DNA of 21,435 nt from Eubacterium sp. GTDB lineage: Bacteria > Bacillota > Clostridia > Lachnospirales > Lachnospiraceae. Where the stretch lies: positions 1 through 21,435 of the forward strand of contig DOVJ01000164.1 in the NCBI GenBank assembly GCA_003520145.1, written 5' to 3'. A program made the position numbers and the translations under genes. Under the pieces are notes generated by a model. That model searched no databases and was not told where the DNA came from. It saw only the letters and a list, made by a program, of their open reading frames with translations. Below are positions 7,363 to 14,389 of this stretch, in pieces (the stretch's first letter is position 1; every line of letters starts with the position of its first letter).

Positions 7363-8037
7363 ATGGATTATAAGTCGTATATACAGGATGCTGTAAAAAA
7401 ATCCAGGACGAGGAGAGTCATCAAGGATTATATATCTTATGATATGGTATCGGATAATAAGCTTCTTCTGGATGCTGTTGAATATGCCTGTGATGCACAT
7501 GGCGGTAACGTAAGGAAAGGGACAGATATTCCTTATATAGTGCATCCGCTTGAGGTCGGGCGTCTTACATGGGATACTCTCATAGAGTATAAGAAAATCT
7601 TGGGCGGCAGGGAGATGGAAGCGATAGCGGCAGCTATACTTCATGATACTGTAGAGGATACGAAGACTACAAAACAGGATATTATGGAGAAGTTCGGCGA
7701 GAATATATGCTTTTTAGTCGCCTGTGAAACTGAGGATAAGCGTGAGAATCTTCCAGCGAGTGATACGTGGAAGATAAGAAAGCAGGAATTCCTGGCGGAA
7801 TTATGTGAAGCGCCTGTATACGCGAAAATCATATCTATGTGTGATAAGGTCTCTAACCTTAGAGATACTGCAGCCGATTATAAGAAAATAGGCGATAAGG
7901 TTTTTGAGAGATTCAATCAGAAGGATAAGAATGAACATAAGTGGTATTACGAAGAGATTCTTAACCGACTTGAGGAGTTCAGGGAATTGAGTATATATAA
8001 AGAATTTGCGACTCTTTGTAAGAAGGTGTTCGGCTGA
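7363..8037 (+). CDS. HD-domain small alarmone hydrolase (MESH1/SpoT-HD-like)
   Basis: This 224-residue stand-alone HD hydrolase resembles the (p)ppGpp hydrolase half of Rel/SpoT. The sequence shows AHGGNVRKGTDIPYIVHP with metal-ligand H61, AAILHDTVEDT with H94-D95 followed by the E98-D99 pair, and CDKVSNLRD with D161 and N165. These are the Mn2+ and catalytic positions of MESH1-type small alarmone hydrolases. No synthetase or TGS/ACT domain follows, and the C-terminal helical part fills the remaining length. Family knowledge predicts removal of the 3'-pyrophosphate from (p)ppGpp or a related nucleotide; activity on other nucleotides is possible. GAGGAGA precedes ATG 7363. The next gene starts one base after its stop. 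Confidence 0.85.
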   Translation: MDYKSYIQDAVKKSRTRRVIKDYISYDMVSDNKLLLDAVEYACDAHGGNVRKGTDIPYIVHPLEVGRLTWDTLIEYKKILGGREMEAIAAAILHDTVEDTKTTKQDIMEKFGENICFLVACETEDKRENLPASDTWKIRKQEFLAELCEAPVYAKIISMCDKVSNLRDTAADYKKIGDKVFERFNQKDKNEHKWYYEEILNRLEEFRELSIYKEFATLCKKVFG

Positions 8038-8038
8038 T

Positions 8039-8491
8039 ATGGAACTTACGACGCTTGTATATATAAGGCATGAGGATTCCTACCTCATGCTCTATAGGAA
8101 TAAAAAAGATAAAGACATCAACAAAGGGAAATATATTGGCGTAGGAGGGCATTTTCTTGAGGGCGAGAGTCCTGTTGAGTGCGCTGTGCGTGAGGTTAAG
8201 GAGGAAACCGGTTTGACGGTAGGAAAGCTTGATCCTAGAGGAATTGTAACCTTTGTATATGGTGATGTGGTTGAATATATGCATCTGTTTACCTGCGATG
8301 AATATGAAGGTGAATTGATAGATTGTGATGAAGGCGAGTTGTCTTTTGTGCCCTTCTCACAGGTCATGGATCTTGAATTGTGGGAAGGTGACAGGATATT
8401 TCTTCGCAAACTGATGGATGGAGATGGATATTTTTTCCTGAAGCTTATATATGATGAGCAAGGGAAATTAGTGGATTATAGAATAAGTTGA
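8039..8491 (+). CDS. Nudix hydrolase, probable 8-oxo-dGTP diphosphatase (MutT-like)
   Basis: This 150-residue Nudix protein has a complete Nudix box, G-x5-E-x7-REVKEETGL, beginning at GHFLEGE and binding the divalent metals that hydrolyse nucleoside diphosphate linkages. The start MELTTLVYI followed by YRNKKDKDINKGKYIGVGGHF resembles the Firmicute 8-oxo-dGTP diphosphatase group that cleans oxidised nucleotides. Substrate is inferred from this resemblance only. The start at 8039 is chosen because the conserved N-terminal strand begins there; an earlier in-frame ATG at 8006 lies inside the HD gene. An AAGAAGG stretch about 12 nt upstream is a somewhat distant ribosome binding site, consistent with reinitiation after the HD stop. 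Confidence 0.88.
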   Translation: MELTTLVYIRHEDSYLMLYRNKKDKDINKGKYIGVGGHFLEGESPVECAVREVKEETGLTVGKLDPRGIVTFVYGDVVEYMHLFTCDEYEGELIDCDEGELSFVPFSQVMDLELWEGDRIFLRKLMDGDGYFFLKLIYDEQGKLVDYRIS

Positions 8492-8506
8492 CAGAAAGGT
8501 TTTTGT

Positions 8507-9373
8507 ATGGAACTTTGGTTTTCAGATTATCATACCGATAAGGTGAAAGTATCTGTAAAGATAGAAAGACAGCTTTTTGGTGAGCAGACACCTTTTCAGA
8601 GAATAGATGTTTTTGAATCTGGTGAATTCGGCAGATTCATAAGTTCGGACGGCAGCATAGTTTTTTCGGAAAAAGACGAATTTACATATGACGAGATGAT
8701 AGTACATGTGCCTATGGCGGTTCACCCGAACGTGAGAAAGGTGCTTGTTATCGGTGGTGGCGATGGTGGCGTTGCAAGAGAGTTGTCTTATTACAATGAA
8801 ATCGAAGAGATAGATGTTGTCGAGCCGGATAAGGTCTTCGTAGATGTTTGTAAGGAGTTCTTCCCTGACAACGCAATCGGTCTTGATGACCCCAGAGTTA
8901 CGATATTCTACGAGAATGGACTAAAGTTTCTTAGAGGTAAGCACAATGAATATGATCTTATAATCAATGATGCGATTGATCCTCTTGGTCATACAGCAGG
9001 GCTTTTTACGAAGGAATTCTATGGCAATTCATATAAGGCACTTAAGGAAGACGGTATCATGGTATATCAGCACGGAAGTCCTTTTTATGATGAGGATGAA
9101 GAGTCGTGCAGAGCTATGCATAGAAAGGCTAGTCAGAGTTTTCCTGTGAGCCGTGTATATCAGGCCCATATACCGACATGCTCATCAGGTTACTGGCTCT
9201 TTGGTTTTGTATCGAAGAAGTATCACCCTTTAGTGGACTTCGATGAGGAACGCTGGAATAAGAGAAATATAAAAACATGGTATTATACTACGAATCTTCA
9301 CAGGGGAGCTTTCATGCTTCCGAAGTATGTAGAGGACATGCTCGAAGAAGAGGAAGAGCATGTAAAGAGATAA
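8507..9373 (+). CDS. speE: Spermidine synthase homologue (polyamine aminopropyltransferase)
   Basis: This 288-residue protein has the full SpeE layout: N-terminal beta-strand domain, then a Rossmann methyltransferase-like domain with VLVIGGGDGGVARE (GGGDGG at residues 83-88), DVVEPDKV, the active-site strand INDAIDPLG with D155 and D158, and C-terminal HRGAFMLPKYV. SpeE transfers the aminopropyl group of decarboxylated AdoMet to putrescine. Two positions differ from well-known SpeE proteins by eye: the conserved IPTY-(P/G) loop reads IPTCSSG (C225), and the adenine-side DG reads NG (N137-G138). No AdoMet decarboxylase lies in the window. It begins the polyamine block, 15 nt after the Nudix gene, with AGAAAGG as ribosome binding site. 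The family is certain; the exact amine substrate is open. Confidence 0.88.
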   Translation: MELWFSDYHTDKVKVSVKIERQLFGEQTPFQRIDVFESGEFGRFISSDGSIVFSEKDEFTYDEMIVHVPMAVHPNVRKVLVIGGGDGGVARELSYYNEIEEIDVVEPDKVFVDVCKEFFPDNAIGLDDPRVTIFYENGLKFLRGKHNEYDLIINDAIDPLGHTAGLFTKEFYGNSYKALKEDGIMVYQHGSPFYDEDEESCRAMHRKASQSFPVSRVYQAHIPTCSSGYWLFGFVSKKYHPLVDFDEERWNKRNIKTWYYTTNLHRGAFMLPKYVEDMLEEEEEHVKR

Positions 9374-9389
9374 TTGGAGGTTAAAAAGA

Positions 9390-10649
9390 ATGGCAAGATT
9401 ATTGGTTATAGGTTGCGGCGGTGTAGCACAGGTGGCTATAAGCAAATGCTGTCAGAATGACAAGACATTTACTGAACTTTGTATAGCGAGTAGAACGCTT
9501 TCTAAGTGCGACGCCCTCAAAGAGAGACTTCAGGGGAAGACTAACACGAAGATCACAACAGTTAAGGTGGATGCAGATGATGTGAATGCTCTTATCGCGC
9601 TCATCAACGATTATAAGCCGGACGCTGTTTTGAATGTTGCACTTCCTTATCAGGATCTTACGATCATGGATGCATGTCTTGCAACTAAGACTGATTATAT
9701 AGATACTGCTAATTATGAGCCTGAGGATACTGATGATCCTAAGTGGCGTGCGGCTTATGAGAAGCGCTGCAAGGAAAAAGGCTTCACTGCTTACTTTGAT
9801 TATTCTTATCAGTGGGATTATTATGATAAGTTCAAGGAGGCCGGTATAACAGGACTTCTTGGAACAGGCTTTGATCCGGGCGTAACGAGTGTATTTGCTG
9901 CTTATGCAAAGAAACACTACTTCGATACTATCGATACTATCGATATTCTCGATTGTAACGGTGGCGATCATGGCTATCCTTTTGCGACTAACTTCAATCC
10001 TGAGATCAATCTTCGTGAGGTATCTGCTAACGGTTCTTACATGGAGAATGGTCGCTGGATCGAGACTAAGCCGATGGAAATCAAGAGAGAATATGATTTT
10101 GATGGCGTTGGCATGAAGGATATGTATCTTCTTCATCACGAGGAGATAGAGGCTCTTGGACGCAATATGCCTGAGGTAAAGAGGATAAGATTCTTCATGA
10201 CATTTGGCCAGAGTTACTTAACTCATATGCGCTGTCTTGAGAATGTCGGTATGCTCTCGACTACTCCGATAGACTTTGAAGGAACCAAGATTGTACCGAT
10301 TCAGTTTTTGAAGGCTCTTTTGCCAGATCCTGCATCACTTGGACCGCGTACTGTTGGCAAGACTAATATCGGCTGTATATTCACGGGCAAGAAGGATGGA
10401 AAGGACAGAAGTATATATATATATAATGTCTGCGACCATCAGGAGTGCTACAAGGAAGTACAGTCACAGGCTATATCGTATACAACAGGCGTACCAGCTA
10501 TGATAGGTACGGCTCTGGTTGTTAATAAGATATGGGATAAGAAGGGTGTCTTCACAACAGATGAATTCGATCCGGATCCATATATGGATATGCTTAATGA
10601 ATACGGACTTCCATGGGTTGTGAAGGAAAATCCAGTTCTTGTTGATTAA
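9390..10649 (+). CDS. Carboxyspermidine/carboxynorspermidine dehydrogenase (saccharopine dehydrogenase family)
   Basis: This 419-residue NAD(P)H-dependent enzyme begins with a Rossmann fingerprint, LLVIGCGGVAQVA, and has the saccharopine-dehydrogenase-like catalytic segments LNVALPYQDLTIMDACL and GLLGTGFDPGVTSVFAAYA. It ends with a VNKIWDKKGVF block typical of the CASDH/CANSDH group. Such enzymes reductively condense L-aspartate beta-semialdehyde with putrescine (or diaminopropane) to carboxyspermidine (or carboxynorspermidine). The decarboxylase gene follows 9 nt downstream, which strongly supports this over a lysine-pathway role. With agmatine-consuming genes in the same run, agmatine as amine acceptor, giving carboxyaminopropylagmatine, is another possibility. 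GGAGG at 9376-9380 is the ribosome binding site. Confidence 0.92.
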   Translation: MARLLVIGCGGVAQVAISKCCQNDKTFTELCIASRTLSKCDALKERLQGKTNTKITTVKVDADDVNALIALINDYKPDAVLNVALPYQDLTIMDACLATKTDYIDTANYEPEDTDDPKWRAAYEKRCKEKGFTAYFDYSYQWDYYDKFKEAGITGLLGTGFDPGVTSVFAAYAKKHYFDTIDTIDILDCNGGDHGYPFATNFNPEINLREVSANGSYMENGRWIETKPMEIKREYDFDGVGMKDMYLLHHEEIEALGRNMPEVKRIRFFMTFGQSYLTHMRCLENVGMLSTTPIDFEGTKIVPIQFLKALLPDPASLGPRTVGKTNIGCIFTGKKDGKDRSIYIYNVCDHQECYKEVQSQAISYTTGVPAMIGTALVVNKIWDKKGVFTTDEFDPDPYMDMLNEYGLPWVVKENPVLVD

Positions 10650-10658
10650 GGATGGACT

Positions 10659-11777
10659 ATGAATATTGATAATATAAAGACTCCTGCTTACGTCATAGAC
10701 GAGAGTGCACTAAGGCGTAATCTGGAGATATTAAAGGATGTACGTGAGCGCTCTGGCGCTCATATAGTCCTTGCTCAGAAGGCTTTTTCAAACTACTACT
10801 TCTATCCTATGATAGCTAAGTATATAGATGGAACTACAGCTAGTGGGCTTTACGAGGCTAAGCTTGGAAAACTTATGGGTGGAGAGAATCATGTATATTC
10901 TCCTGCTTATAAGCCAGAGGATATGGATGAGATATCTGAGATATGCGATCATGTTATATTCAATTCCAGGGCGCAATATCAGTTATATGCCCCTTTGTGT
11001 ATAGCTAAGAACGTATCTGTGGGTGTTAGGATAAATCCAGAATACAGCACGCAGACAGAGCACGAGATATATGATCCATGCTCCGCTTCGTCGCGCCTTG
11101 GAATAAGAAGAAAAGACTTTGATATATCGGATTATGAAGGTCTTGAGGGACTTCATATGCATACTCTCTGCGAGCAGAACAGTGATGATCTGATAAGTAC
11201 TTTCAAGGTATTTGAGGAAAACTTTGCAGAAGAATTAAAGAAGGTTCGTTGGCTCAATCTCGGTGGCGGTCATCATATAACAAGGGCTGATTATGACAGA
11301 GAAGCTTTGATAGAACTTATTAAGTATATAAGAGAAACCTATAAAGTCGAGGTAATACTTGAACCAGGTGAAGCAATCGCGCTGAATGCGGGTTATCTCG
11401 TATGTGAGGTTCTGGATAAGGTGAGAGCTGATAAGGAGGTTCTTATACTGGATGCATCTGCTGCATGTCATATGCCTGATGTTCTAGAGATGCCTTATAC
11501 ACCGCCTCTTAAGGATAGTATCGAGGGCGGAAAGTATACATATATACTTTCATCGAATACATGTCTTGCGGGAGATATCATAGGCACATACAGCTTTGAT
11601 AGAGAGATAGGGATTGGAGAAAGGCTGGTGTTCGAGGATATGGCCATATATTCTATGGTCAAGAACAATACATTTAACGGAATACCGCTTCCGGATATAG
11701 ATGTCCTTCATGAGGATGGGAGTATAGATGTTATAAAACGTTTTGGATATGAGGATTTTAAGGGGAGACTTTCATGA
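10659..11777 (+). CDS. nspC: Carboxyspermidine/carboxynorspermidine decarboxylase
   Basis: This 372-residue fold-III (alanine racemase-like) PLP decarboxylase has its PLP-binding lysine in LAQKAFSNYY (K41). HMHTLCEQN, NLGGGHHIT, LEPGEAI and ILDASAACHMPDVLEMPYTPPL follow, a block order characteristic of NspC. It decarboxylates carboxyspermidine or carboxynorspermidine to the free triamine. It acts directly after the dehydrogenase encoded just upstream, and its last 4 nt overlap the agmatine deiminase start. Diaminopimelate and arginine decarboxylases share the fold, but the HMPDVLEMPY motif and the neighbours favour NspC. Confidence 0.94.
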   Translation: MNIDNIKTPAYVIDESALRRNLEILKDVRERSGAHIVLAQKAFSNYYFYPMIAKYIDGTTASGLYEAKLGKLMGGENHVYSPAYKPEDMDEISEICDHVIFNSRAQYQLYAPLCIAKNVSVGVRINPEYSTQTEHEIYDPCSASSRLGIRRKDFDISDYEGLEGLHMHTLCEQNSDDLISTFKVFEENFAEELKKVRWLNLGGGHHITRADYDREALIELIKYIRETYKVEVILEPGEAIALNAGYLVCEVLDKVRADKEVLILDASAACHMPDVLEMPYTPPLKDSIEGGKYTYILSSNTCLAGDIIGTYSFDREIGIGERLVFEDMAIYSMVKNNTFNGIPLPDIDVLHEDGSIDVIKRFGYEDFKGRLS

Positions 11778-12859
11778 GAAAAGATGGATTCAGGATGCCT
11801 GCCGAATATGAGGAACATGAAGGAACCATCATGATATGGCCGGTTCGACCAGGGTCATGGGGTAAGAATCCTCACAGGGCGAGGATTGCCTTCGCTATGA
11901 TCATAAGTGAGTTACTTAAACATGAGAAAGTGTGGCTCATAATTCAGCCTGACATGTCTGAAGATGATATATATGCGTATGTTAAGCCTTGTGATAACTT
12001 AATTCTTCTTCGAATTAAGACATCTGATTCATGGGCAAGGGATGTATCGCCAATATATGTTGTGGATGAAGAGGGAAACAGGCGCGGAATCAAGTTTGCT
12101 TTCAACGCATGGGGCGGCGAGGTCGATGGTCTGTATGAGGATTATGAAGCTGATGATGCGATGGCTGAGCGTTTCTGTGAACTTGTCGGACATAAGCTGG
12201 AGAAACATTCGGACTTTGTGTTAGAAGGCGGTTCTATACACACGAATGGTTGCGGAAAGCTTTTGTCTACAAGAGCCTGTCTTCTTAGTAAGGGAAGAAA
12301 TCCTTCACTTAGTGAAAAGCAGATAGAAGAATATCTTCTTGGTTCTCTTGGCGGTGATGAGTTCGTGTGGATCACAAGAGGAATATATAACGATGAGACC
12401 AATGAACATGTCGACAATATGTGTGCTTTTATAGGTTTGAATGAGGTTGTTTTGGCATCTTGCGAGAATAAGAATGATCCTCAGTATGAGATGTCAAAGC
12501 TTGCTAAAGAAGAACTTGTGGCGGCAGGACTTAAGGTTCATGAACTTCCTGTACCTGAAGTACCTGTTCTTGTTGTCGAAGAGGATATGGAAAACTACGT
12601 GTTTGCAAAAGGCGAGGATAATAGAGAAGTCGGGGAGCGCTTAGCAGCTTCTTATATCAACTTCTACATGGCTAACTCTGTAGCTCTTGTCCCTCAATTT
12701 GGCGGAGAGAATGAAGAGTCTGACAAGAAAGCTCTTGAGATACTAAGGGGTGTTATGCCTGATAGAGAAGTTATAGGTATACCTGCGAGGGATATACTTC
12801 TTGGCGGAGGCAATATACACTGCATAACTATGCAGGTGCCGGCAGAAAGGAATAGATAG
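11774..12859 (+). CDS. aguA: Agmatine deiminase
   Basis: This 361-residue member of the peptidylarginine deiminase-type superfamily hydrolyses agmatine to N-carbamoylputrescine and ammonia. Conserved blocks are RMPAEYEEHEGTIMIWP, WARDVSPIYVV, VLEGGSIHTNG, EHVDNMCAFI carrying the catalytic histidine, and GGGNIHCITMQVP with the nucleophilic cysteine at about residue 350, ten residues from the end as usual. The length is normal. The start overlaps the nspC stop as ATGA, with AAGGGGAG upstream. The next gene encodes the enzyme that uses its product. Confidence 0.95.
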   Translation: MRKDGFRMPAEYEEHEGTIMIWPVRPGSWGKNPHRARIAFAMIISELLKHEKVWLIIQPDMSEDDIYAYVKPCDNLILLRIKTSDSWARDVSPIYVVDEEGNRRGIKFAFNAWGGEVDGLYEDYEADDAMAERFCELVGHKLEKHSDFVLEGGSIHTNGCGKLLSTRACLLSKGRNPSLSEKQIEEYLLGSLGGDEFVWITRGIYNDETNEHVDNMCAFIGLNEVVLASCENKNDPQYEMSKLAKEELVAAGLKVHELPVPEVPVLVVEEDMENYVFAKGEDNREVGERLAASYINFYMANSVALVPQFGGENEESDKKALEILRGVMPDREVIGIPARDILLGGGNIHCITMQVPAERNR

Positions 12860-12862
12860 GAT

Positions 12863-13735
12863 ATGGTCAAGGTAAGTGCTTTGCAGTACGCTATGAGTAA
12901 GGATGTGAATGAAAACCTTAAGAAAGCAAAGGAATACATAATCAAAGCATGCGAGGACGGGGCAGATGTGATACTTCCGTCCGAACTCTTTGAGAACTGG
13001 TATTTTTGTCAGGAAAGGAGTTATGAAAGCTACGATCTTGCTGTTGATATAAAAGATAATAAGGCTGTTTTGATGGCTCTTGAGATAAGTGGACGATATA
13101 ATGTTGTCATACCTGTCAGTGTATATGAAAGAGCAGGCTACAATACTTTCAATACGGTTGTCATGGTAGATAGCGGTAAGATTCTTGGAATATATCGAAA
13201 GACTCATATTCCTGACGATCACTATTATCAGGAGAAGTTCTACTTCACACCGGGGGATACAGGCTTCAAGGTGTGGGATACGAGCAAAGGTAAGATAGGT
13301 GTGGGCATATGCTGGGATCAGTGGTTTCCAGAGTGCGCAAGGAGTATGGCTCTTCTTGGGGCACAGCTTCTTCTGTATCCTACGGCGATCGGTTCTGAAC
13401 CGATACTTGAGGTCGACAGTATGCCGCACTGGAGAAGGGTTATGCAGGGACATGCAGCGGCCAACCTCATGCCTGTCATAGCTGCCAATCGTGTGGGCGT
13501 AGAGACGGTCACACCGAATAAGGAAAATGGTGGACAATCATCAAGCCTTAAGTTCTATGGGTCATCGTTCATGACTGACGAAACAGGCGATATAGTTGTA
13601 AGTGCTGGTCGTGAGGAAGAGACGGTCATAAGCTATGAATATGATCTTGAAGCTATAGATAAGCAAAGACTCAGCTGGGGTTTGTTTAGAGATAGAAGAC
13701 CTGAGTGTTATGGGATGATAACGTCTCGAATATAG
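12863..13735 (+). CDS. aguB: N-carbamoylputrescine amidase
   Basis: This 290-residue nitrilase-superfamily enzyme hydrolyses N-carbamoylputrescine to putrescine, CO2 and ammonia. The catalytic Glu-Lys-Cys triad is visible as E41 in PSELFENWYFCQ, K113 in YRKTHIPDDHYY, and C150 in GVGICWDQWFPECAR. The family-typical QGHAAANLMPVIAANRVG and FYGSSFMTDETG segments follow. It lies 3 nt after aguA and closes the operon; tandem hairpins follow its stop. Together AguA and AguB provide an ornithine-independent route from agmatine to putrescine. The arginine decarboxylase that would supply agmatine is not in the window. Confidence 0.95.
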   Translation: MVKVSALQYAMSKDVNENLKKAKEYIIKACEDGADVILPSELFENWYFCQERSYESYDLAVDIKDNKAVLMALEISGRYNVVIPVSVYERAGYNTFNTVVMVDSGKILGIYRKTHIPDDHYYQEKFYFTPGDTGFKVWDTSKGKIGVGICWDQWFPECARSMALLGAQLLLYPTAIGSEPILEVDSMPHWRRVMQGHAAANLMPVIAANRVGVETVTPNKENGGQSSSLKFYGSSFMTDETGDIVVSAGREEETVISYEYDLEAIDKQRLSWGLFRDRRPECYGMITSRI

Positions 13736-13736
13736 A

Positions 13737-13791
13737 TTCAAGTCTCGCACCGCGAGACTTGAACTCAGTCGGAGAATGGACTCCGACTGAG
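13737..13791. repeat. Two adjacent perfect hairpins after aguB
   Basis: Hairpin 1 has a 12-bp perfect stem (TTCAAGTCTCGC, 13737-13748, with its complement 13752-13763) and a 3-nt loop. Hairpin 2 abuts it with an 11-bp perfect stem (CTCAGTCGGAG, 13764-13774, with 13781-13791) and a 6-nt loop. On the plus strand an A tract, not a T tract, follows, so a classic intrinsic terminator is not formed by these two alone. They may protect or process the 3' end of the polyamine transcript, or help the following terminator-like element. Confidence 0.7.
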
Positions 13792-13825
13792 AAAAAAAGA
13801 AGCTGCAATCATACAGCCCCTTTTT
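13792..13825. terminator. Candidate bidirectional terminator between convergent transcripts
   Basis: A short GCTG/CAGC stem (13802-13805 with 13814-13817, 8-nt loop) is flanked by an A-rich tract at 13792-13800 and CCCTTTTT at 13818-13825. On the minus strand the stem is followed by TTCTTTTTTT; on the plus strand by CCCTTTTT. The GC stem is short, so strength is uncertain. Position between convergent aguB and the membrane-protein gene fits. Confidence 0.45.
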
Positions 13826-13845
13826 AGTGTGTAGGTATTAAAAAA

Positions 13846-14301
13846 TTAGATAGAAGCAAGTTTCTCGCAATAACCTCTAAGAAGAGTTAGCTTACATACA
13901 GTGTAGTCCTTAGCGTACTTTGCAGGAATAGCTGCGAAACCAAGACAAACTATATATATGAGTATATAGAAGACTGCTGTAGTAGGGTTCTTCGTGAAGT
14001 TAAGAACTGCAGTTATAACACATGATGATGGATAAGCAAAAAGCTGTCCGCAAAATGTTACTATAAGGCTTGCCATCGCGCCGAAGAAGTATATAAGCGA
14101 TGACTGTGCGCCGCTGTACTTTATAAGATCACTATCTGTTTCCTTAACTGCGAGGTACATAGGAATTATCCATGCGATGTACTGTGCATATGGGATAAGA
14201 GCAAGGATCGCAGGTATAAAGTAAAGAAAAGGTGCAAACTTGTTGGCGAACTTGTTGTTGATGCTGGACTTATGAGCAGCATAAATAGTTTCGATATTCA
14301 T
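13846..14301 (-). CDS. Small multi-pass membrane protein, possibly Tic20/DUF4870-like
   Basis: This 151-residue protein was not firmly recognised. It has a short polar N-terminus and hydrophobic segments at about residues 22-52 (perhaps a hairpin of two helices), 66-89 and 106-127, ending in a basic cytoplasmic-looking tail. The segment WIIPMYLAVKETDSDLIKYSGAQSSL, a helix followed by a charged turn and a second helix, recalls small DUF4870/Tic20-like membrane proteins, but this is a weak resemblance. The start at 14299-14301 is chosen for GGAGGT four bases upstream; the frame reaches 20 codons farther but that stretch includes the promoter region. It is a single-gene unit, divergent from moxR and convergent with aguB. 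Confidence 0.7.
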   Translation of the reverse strand: MNIETIYAAHKSSINNKFANKFAPFLYFIPAILALIPYAQYIAWIIPMYLAVKETDSDLIKYSGAQSSLIYFFGAMASLIVTFCGQLFAYPSSCVITAVLNFTKNPTTAVFYILIYIVCLGFAAIPAKYAKDYTVCKLTLLRGYCEKLASI

Positions 14302-14332
14302 AACTACCTCCATGTATTGAATTATTAAGAAT

Positions 14333-14361
14333 ATGATAACCAATAATTGAGGAAAAAGCAA
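14333..14361 (-). promoter_or_regulatory. Putative sigma-A promoter for the small membrane protein
   Basis: On the minus strand TTGCTT (14361-14356), a 17-bp spacer and TATCAT (14338-14333) lie 31 nt upstream of the start codon. Both boxes are close to consensus. The upstream edge is only 28 nt from the moxR start, so the moxR promoter must overlap or interleave with it; no equally good plus-strand promoter is obvious. Confidence 0.5.
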
Positions 14362-14389
14362 GTGTTATTTAAAAAACAGGAGTAAAAAG

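Noticed and set aside
9399..10139. Minus-strand open frame of 246 codons inside the carboxyspermidine dehydrogenase gene
   Set aside because: It is antisense to a conserved gene with clear motifs, has no good ribosome binding site, and its composition (rich in Ile, Arg, Ser) is typical of a shadow of this genome's codon use.
12743..13537. Minus-strand open frame of 264 codons spanning the aguA/aguB junction
   Set aside because: It is antisense to two conserved enzymes with intact catalytic residues, with no recognisable domain or promoter.
13737..13791. Possible two-unit CRISPR fragment
   Set aside because: The two hairpins have unrelated sequences and there is no repeat-spacer periodicity or cas gene.
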